Below the pieces are notes generated by a model. The model ran no database searches. It saw only the letters and a program-made list of their open reading frames with translations, and was not told where the DNA came from. From Glandiceps talaboti (taxonomy: Eukaryota; Hemichordata; Enteropneusta; Spengelidae), in the NCBI RefSeq assembly GCF_964340395.1, contig NC_135554.1, positions 19,463,092 to 19,483,091 on the forward strand: a stretch of 20,000 nucleotides of DNA. Direction: 5' to 3'. Shown piece after piece: positions 1 to 20,000 of this stretch. Position numbers and translations under genes: made by a program. Position 1 is the first letter of the stretch, and each line of letters starts with the position of its first letter.

Positions 1-12
1 GCTTGGATATCT
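1..12 (+). CDS. Gene A, end of an SRCR first-half exon (partial)
   Basis: The first 12 bases read as the last residues of an SRCR first half (Leu-Gly-Tyr plus two bases of a Leu codon), followed by a GTAAGA donor at 13. Two bases of the last codon remain, so the intron is phase 2 and the codon is completed by base 140. The homologous exon in gene B (7845-7989) ends with the same Gly-Tyr-Leu and phase. The call rests on the exact boundary match with the paralogue, because the piece is too short alone. Confidence 0.75.
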
Positions 13-1774
13 GTAAGATACTTATTTATCCACAGTCAAACTTTTGCTAAATCTGTTTGATTTCCTTGTCTAGTTTTCAAGTCACAGTTTTTCAGTTTTT
101 GCATATGTTCATATTTATCATTTATTCATATATTACTAGCCCTGGAATATTTCTTAATCTTGCTGCCTTTGGGGAAGGAGATGGACACATATGGTTGGAT
201 GACGTTAGCTGTTCGGGATTAGAAACATCACTGTCTGACTGTTACCATGGCAACTGGGGATCTCATGATTGTACACACAGCGAGGATGTCAGTGTTCTTT
301 GTAAACGTCCAGGTAAACCATTCAGCGTGAAATAACTTGCATGACAAGTGGCTAAAATGTCATTCAAAGTTGCATCGTCTCGGCGACCAGTTTACCTGAA
401 AAGTTGAAATTCTTAAAGTGTCTCTAAACTTTGCCAGGTGAAACCTTGTTTTGGGATTCAGCATCTTTTTAAAAGAAAAGACCCCTCTATCAAAAAAAAG
501 TGTAGTGAACCCAGATTTTCCTTTTATTCATTTTGAATGAGAACACTTTCAATACTATAATGTTTTAAATGGAAAATCATTGGAATTATGTCAATGTATG
601 GAGTATGTTCATTGGTCATGCATGTCCTGTCGCCAGACATGATTCGCCTCACTTTAAAAACGTACGTCATAATGTTCATTCATAAGTTATCTTCAATAGC
701 ACTTACGATTAGCAAATTTTGCTTACAGTATCTTAGTATAGTAGTACGTATGTGTAAATAGGTAGTATGATTCAAATACGTTTTCATATGGGTTACAATA
801 AAACCAAGAAAATACACCACGTTATGGCCTATAAGCATGCAAAGAAATACATTACACGGTGTTCACTTTAAAACATTATTGTTTGTCAACATTTCACTGG
901 AATTTGTATCACTATCAGTCAACTTTGCACCATCAACACTTTATCAAGGTCTCTTAGACATAAGTTGACGGGAGATTATTGTTGTTGGACTGATATCCAT
1001 TCCCCACCTCCTTCCCAAAAACGTCAAGAAAGGAAAACAGCACAACCTACCCTCGAACACAATTTACGAAGGCATTGAAAGTGTTAACAGCTATACCAGG
1101 CAACTAACTTGCTGTCAACATATCTCGAATACATAATTTCTATGTTATCATCCCTATGGTCTGCATAGTTGTCACAGGACATAATTTCCTTCTTATGATA
1201 GATAACTTCCCCATAGATCATATTTATTTGTTTTCAGATATGCACGATATTCGTCTCGTTGCTGGTAACAATTCTGCAGAGGGTCGAGTCGAAATCTTCC
1301 ACAATGATGAATGGGGAACCATATGTGATGATAGCTTTGATGAGAAAGATGCACAAGTTGTATGTCGTCAATTGGGGTATAGGTAAGTTAATTTTTTGTT
1401 ATTCTGTGATATTAAATGGCAGGCCATACAGGAATTTCCGACTAGCAGCTTTTTCTTGGTTTTACTTGAAATTCAACTGTCAACCGTTTGGTCGTACAAA
1501 CTTTGCAGATTTTCCTTGCTGGTGTGCATGTATTTTTGAATCAGAACAATTGCATAGATTTTGATTCTAATGTCCGTTGTGGTTAAACTGACAATTCTTT
1601 TCCAGTGGTGGCGCTGTCCATGACCAAGCCTACTTCGGTGAAGGTACAAACGACATATGGCTGGACGAGGTAAATTGCCAAGGTCAAGAACAGAGATTGT
1701 CGAACTGTAACCATGATGGCTGGGGTCTGAGCAACTGTGAACATAACGAAGATGTCGGAGTGACTTGTTTTTAA
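1..1774 (+). CDS. Gene A: 3' end of an SRCR-domain protein gene (5'-partial), exons 1-12, 140-312, 1238-1382, 1606-1774
   Basis: Four spliced exons encode 165 residues plus a TAA stop: the end of one scavenger receptor cysteine-rich domain and one complete C-terminal SRCR domain. All junctions are GT/AG and phases agree across each (2, 1, 2). The complete domain has six cysteines, two in its first exon and four in its second, which is the group A pattern; group A domains are typically split over at least two exons, as here. The gene enters from the left edge, so its start, signal peptide and domain number are unknown. It is convergent with, and paralogous to, the 3' end of gene B (4631-20000, minus). 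No membrane segment is visible, so a secreted or extracellular product is inferred. SRCR domains bind proteins, glycans or microbial surfaces, but no ligand can be read here. The family call is firm; expression is untested. Confidence 0.88.
140..312 (+). CDS. Gene A, SRCR second-half exon (penultimate domain)
   Basis: The 173-bp exon follows an ATTACTAG acceptor and ends before GTAAAC. It carries the SRCR core [10 protein letters not shown] and the cysteines of LSDC, HDC and VLC, four in all as expected for a group A second half. It enters in phase 2 and leaves in phase 1. Its closest relative in the window is gene B exon 7279-7451: same length, and about 41 of 58 residues identical by hand alignment. 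A reading frame continues upstream to a Met at 57, but that stretch is intronic. Confidence 0.88.
313..1237 (+). other. Gene A intron (925 bp)
   Basis: This phase-1 intron runs from GTAAAC to TTTTCAG. I see no exon-like SRCR reading frame, RNA gene or long repeat in it; it is ordinary AT-rich sequence. Confidence 0.8.
1238..1382 (+). CDS. Gene A, terminal SRCR domain, first-half exon
   Basis: The 145-bp exon follows a TTTTCAG acceptor and ends before GTAAGT. It encodes [25 protein letters not shown] and VVCRQLGY, the classic first half of an SRCR domain, with two cysteines and the Asp-Asp pair that in DMBT1 and MARCO takes part in cation binding. NNS is an N-glycosylation sequon. The codon GAT is split over the intron from base 312, which confirms the phase. 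Gene B exon 5942-6086 is its paralogue: about 27 of 145 bases differ, 15 of the changed codons are synonymous and 8 are not, a pattern that fits purifying selection. Confidence 0.92.
1606..1774 (+). CDS. Gene A, terminal SRCR domain, second-half exon with TAA stop
   Basis: The exon follows a TTTTCCAG acceptor; its first base completes a Ser codon. It encodes [17 protein letters not shown] and the remaining three cysteines (SNC, SNC, VTC), then Phe and TAA at 1772-1774. A donor-like CAG|GTAACT lies directly after the stop, at 1775-1783. Compared with internal SRCR exons the stretch from the last Cys to that donor is one base shorter, which puts TAA in frame. The gene B terminal exon (4631-4799) has the same arrangement, so a true, inherited stop is favoured over a sequencing error. 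About 35 of 56 residues match that paralogue. Confidence 0.9.
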
Positions 1775-1810
1775 CAGGTAACTTTTCCTTCTGAAAGAAT
1801 GCACCCATAA

Positions 1811-2224
1811 GGCCAAATAATAAATGTGTTTCCGATAATTCGACCGACCTCAGATTAAACCGCCGACTACCCTAAACATTTTTTGCATGCAAAAGGTAAA
1901 ATGTTAACAATTAATTTCTATTTCCTTGTACAGCCTCGTGCTTTTGCCTCATCTGTGGTCAAATTTAAAAAAATAAAAATGTATTCTAGAGAGAAACCAG
2001 GTCTTTTTAGACTATGACAGTACCGTCTGCACAATGCGTTCGTCTGCTTATCTTACAATTGCCTTCATTTACTTATTTTACATCTCACCAAACTCTGGTG
2101 GAAGTCTTGAGACTGACGAGTATCTTGTCTTGGGGCTCGAAGTAATGAAAGAAAACTAAAACTAAAATTCTGACCTACCTACCCCTTTTCCTGAAGTCAT
2201 GTTATCGGATATATTTATTTGGTC
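1811..2224. mobile_element. MITE-like element with imperfect terminal inverted repeats
   Basis: The left end (1811-1838, GGCCAAATAA followed after a short spacer by TTCCGATAA) is repeated in inverted, gapped form at the right end (about 2201-2224, TTATCGG to ATTTGGTC). The interior has no coding capacity. The right half (2038-2224) recurs in the same orientation at 5659-5851, where the end, inverted, is even closer to the left end seen here. I could not identify a clear target-site duplication. The structure suggests a short non-autonomous DNA transposon; the family is unknown. Confidence 0.55.
1819..1824 (+). promoter_or_regulatory. Possible polyadenylation signal AATAAA for gene A
   Basis: AATAAA lies 45 bases after the gene A stop. 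It sits inside the left end of a repeat element (1811-2224), so if it is used the element supplies the 3' end. Other AATAAA copies lie further out, for example at 2896-2901. Position is the only evidence. Confidence 0.3.
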
Positions 2225-3283
2225 AAATGGACAGTAGGCAATACAATATTCGATTTGTTAGAGCGCAATATCAACTGATTGATTTATTGTGAACCTTTCT
2301 GTAAAATACAAATTAATGTAGACAAGCTGAACAAGATGTGTCTGAAATCCTTTAATTTATGAATTTTAGATTCTTGTGTTGTAATGTATTTTCTCTCGGA
2401 TTCCATTTGTTGCAGAAAATTCCATTATCTGACGTGGACAGCTTAGTACACCTAACACCAATAAAGTTGCAGAATGACTTTAGTTGAGAAGGTCTTTGTA
2501 TATATGTAATGTAGTGTAATTCTTCAAATAATTGTTTTGAGCAACACATGGTGTAATAGTGATTTGCATAATTATTTCAGATATGTTTTTTTTTTCATAA
2601 CAGTTCTGATCATCTTTTCATTCTATGCTGGCCCTTATGATTCAACATCAGAATAGTAATTTCGTTAGTTTGAAGTGAAATTTATCTCGATTAAATATGT
2701 AAAAATATTTCACCTCGAGCACAGTATATCAAGCGTAGACATTGTATCTGTAGAAGACAAATTAAACGGAACTTATATCTTCATGTAAATCCCCAAATTT
2801 GAGCTACTGTATAAACGTACAGTTGCTATGACGATATTATAATGTATACATTCTGACCGAAATGTATATTCTATGATGTATTTAATGCACGTATGAATAA
2901 AACTCGCAAATATGATCGTGTACAGTCAAATTAGTACCAGTGTGTTTACGTGTAAAATATTTGTGGTACAGGTTTGTGCTGAAATTGAAGGGTATGAAAT
3001 AATGTGTGTGACGTCAGACGTGACTGATGTAATGTGTTATGAACCACTTTTAAATCTGAGAATATTAGGTAAGGTTTTAAACGAATGAAGGCGCCAGATA
3101 TCAAACAGCTGAAAGGTTGGGGAGGGAGGTTAACATGGGTTGCTGGCACACCTGAAAACCAGCAAAGTGTTATCACATCACAATTATTTTTTAAAAATAG
3201 ACTCTTTCGCTCATATCTAATCGTCTAAGAATAAACGATGTCTTCTTGGTGGAGTTACAAAGAATTGGCAAATTTGACCTGTG

Positions 3284-3285
<2 letters not shown>

Positions 3286-3345
<60 letters not shown>
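3286..3345. repeat. (AC)n microsatellite, about 30 units
   Basis: Uninterrupted AC dinucleotide run of 60 bases in the intergenic region. Confidence 0.97.
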
Positions 3346-3347
<2 letters not shown>

Positions 3348-4520
3348 AAACTTGTACACTTTCGTAAAAATAATTTCACATACTGATATGACACACTTTC
3401 TAAATTGAGTTCTGTTTATTGTCATAACGTTCACATAAGATTCAATTGTACATGTTCTCTTGAGTATTGATGAACAATTTGAAGAAAAAGACCGTTGGTG
3501 CTATTTATCAATTGTGGGAGTATATTTGTCTGTGGCAGCTATCATGCTGGACGAGATCAAAAAATTATAGACAATTTGTCTCCAGTCTGTACCGTACAGG
3601 TGTCTAGTCTTCGTTAACCGAGTGCAACATGTCTAGAATATTTACTTATTTTAACTTTTTAACTTATAGTTAAGTACAGTCCAGTTTTAATGGTTCAAAG
3701 TAATGGTTTAGCTATTGTTGATACTGGTTAGCTATTGTTGCACATCAAGTGCACAGTATTTAACTTGTGTTGCAATAATGTACACAACATTTAGAATTAC
3801 GTGCTATTGTTATATCTGTTATTGTTATATCTAACCAATATGACAATCACAAAATAGTTGAAATATTCCTGGAATAAATTTACGAAGGAGGAGTATATCT
3901 AAGCAATATGTCCTCACCCGCAAATGGTATACACTGGATTTGGGTACACATTCCGACATACAGTAAAAGACGAAATGCGAGTGCTATATGGAACAAATTG
4001 TACCCCCAATAATTGAACGATTCAATTCTAAAAATATCATAGCTATAGTTAAAGAAGCAACATTGCACTAACGCAGCAAATTATGGTTCTGTTTCTCAAA
4101 TTCTGTATGCATATAGAAGTCTTCTGCAAGAAATAAGAAACACAGAAAAGTGTAAAGATGGAATATTATTCAAAATTTTACAATAATGAATTTGACAAGA
4201 TTTTGAGGAAGAATTACTGTAAAGACTATAATTTTATATTTCATTTCTTATAATTTCTAGCTTATCGGAAATTCATCAATCGTTTAACCACTTGACAGAT
4301 AATCACTGCAAATTCAATTCTCTTTATCTCATATCTTATTAATCGTCATTGAAGTAATCTCTGTTGATATTAGGCGAATGTGATTCACAACAATTACTCC
4401 TGTACATATACAGATATACATTTTGTACATTTGTGTTTCTATAATTAGTATATGCCTGACAAACTCCTGTCAAATGACAACAGTCGAAGACTCACCAATT
4501 ATCTACTTTTGAATAAAAGA

Positions 4521-4526
4521 TTTAAT
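4521..4526 (-). promoter_or_regulatory. Possible variant polyadenylation signal ATTAAA for gene B
   Basis: On the minus strand ATTAAA lies 105 bases after the gene B stop. No AATAAA occurs on that strand between the stop and about 3420. The motif is common in AT-rich DNA, so this is weak. Confidence 0.25.
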
Positions 4527-4630
4527 TTCAAAAATAACTATAAAATACACTGGCAATCAACTAACGTTAACAAACATTCACACTTTAGTAGTGAGTGATG
4601 GGCGGCCAGACTATATACAGGAATTACCTT

Positions 4631-20000
<15,370 letters not shown>

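Larger units (their letters stand above)
2225..4630. other. Convergent intergenic region between genes A and B
   Basis: The 2.4 kb lies between the repeat element and the gene B stop. It holds a CA tract (3286-3345) and small local duplications (around 3706-3742 and 3803-3832). I see no SRCR-like exon, conserved reading frame or RNA gene on either strand. The short frames are not supported by codon pattern or homology. Confidence 0.7.

Noticed and set aside
57-139. A start codon at 57 with a signal-peptide-like hydrophobic stretch before the SRCR exon
   Set aside because: Bases 1-12 end an SRCR first half at a donor and 140 follows an acceptor in the matching phase, as in the gene B paralogue, so 57-139 is intron.
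2225-4630. Extra SRCR pseudoexons between the two genes
   Set aside because: I searched both strands for the WLDDV, CDD and CRQLG signatures and found none.

Overview
The window is eukaryotic and almost certainly from a marine invertebrate. It is AT-rich, the genes are split into short exons with canonical GT/AG introns, and the introns are full of microsatellites and fold-back repeats. The coding matter is one family: group A scavenger receptor cysteine-rich (SRCR) domains with six cysteines, each split over two exons, joined in one gene to fibrinogen-related domains of the contactin-associated-protein (CNTNAP/neurexin-IV) type. Large SRCR families are best known from echinoderms, lancelets and hemichordates, so a deuterostome invertebrate is the likely source. 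The species cannot be fixed from the sequence.

Layout. Positions 1-1774 (+) hold the last four coding exons of gene A (1-12, 140-312, 1238-1382, 1606-1774): the end of one SRCR domain and a complete terminal SRCR domain with a TAA stop. Positions 1775-4630 are the shared 3' intergenic space, with a TIR-bearing repeat (1811-2224), a CA tract, and no gene that I can see. Positions 4631-20000 (-) hold gene B. It enters from beyond the right edge and runs leftward through 17 visible coding exons (881 codons plus stop): the C-terminal piece of one fibrinogen-related domain, one complete such domain (four exons), then six SRCR domains (twelve exons) ending in TAA at 4631-4633. Both genes are 5'-incomplete in the window, so no promoter, start codon or signal peptide is visible.

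The two genes face each other tail to tail and their ends are paralogous. Gene A's last one and a half SRCR domains match SRCR5-SRCR6 of gene B, with the same exon boundaries, exon lengths, intron phases and stop position. Every SRCR module is bounded by phase-1 introns with a phase-2 intron inside, which is the symmetric layout expected of exon shuffling and domain duplication. The proteins are probably extracellular (disulfide-bonded domains, several N-glycosylation sequons, no membrane segment in the visible part) and may be recognition or adhesion molecules; that role is inferred from the families.

The introns hold the remaining structure: a perfect 75-bp-arm palindrome (16176-16326), a 74-bp-arm imperfect fold-back (13342-13502), a 10 x 33-bp identical minisatellite (6340-6669), a second inverted repeat (8229-8368), dispersed repeats, and long dinucleotide tracts that begin 9-33 nt after four of gene B's splice donors.
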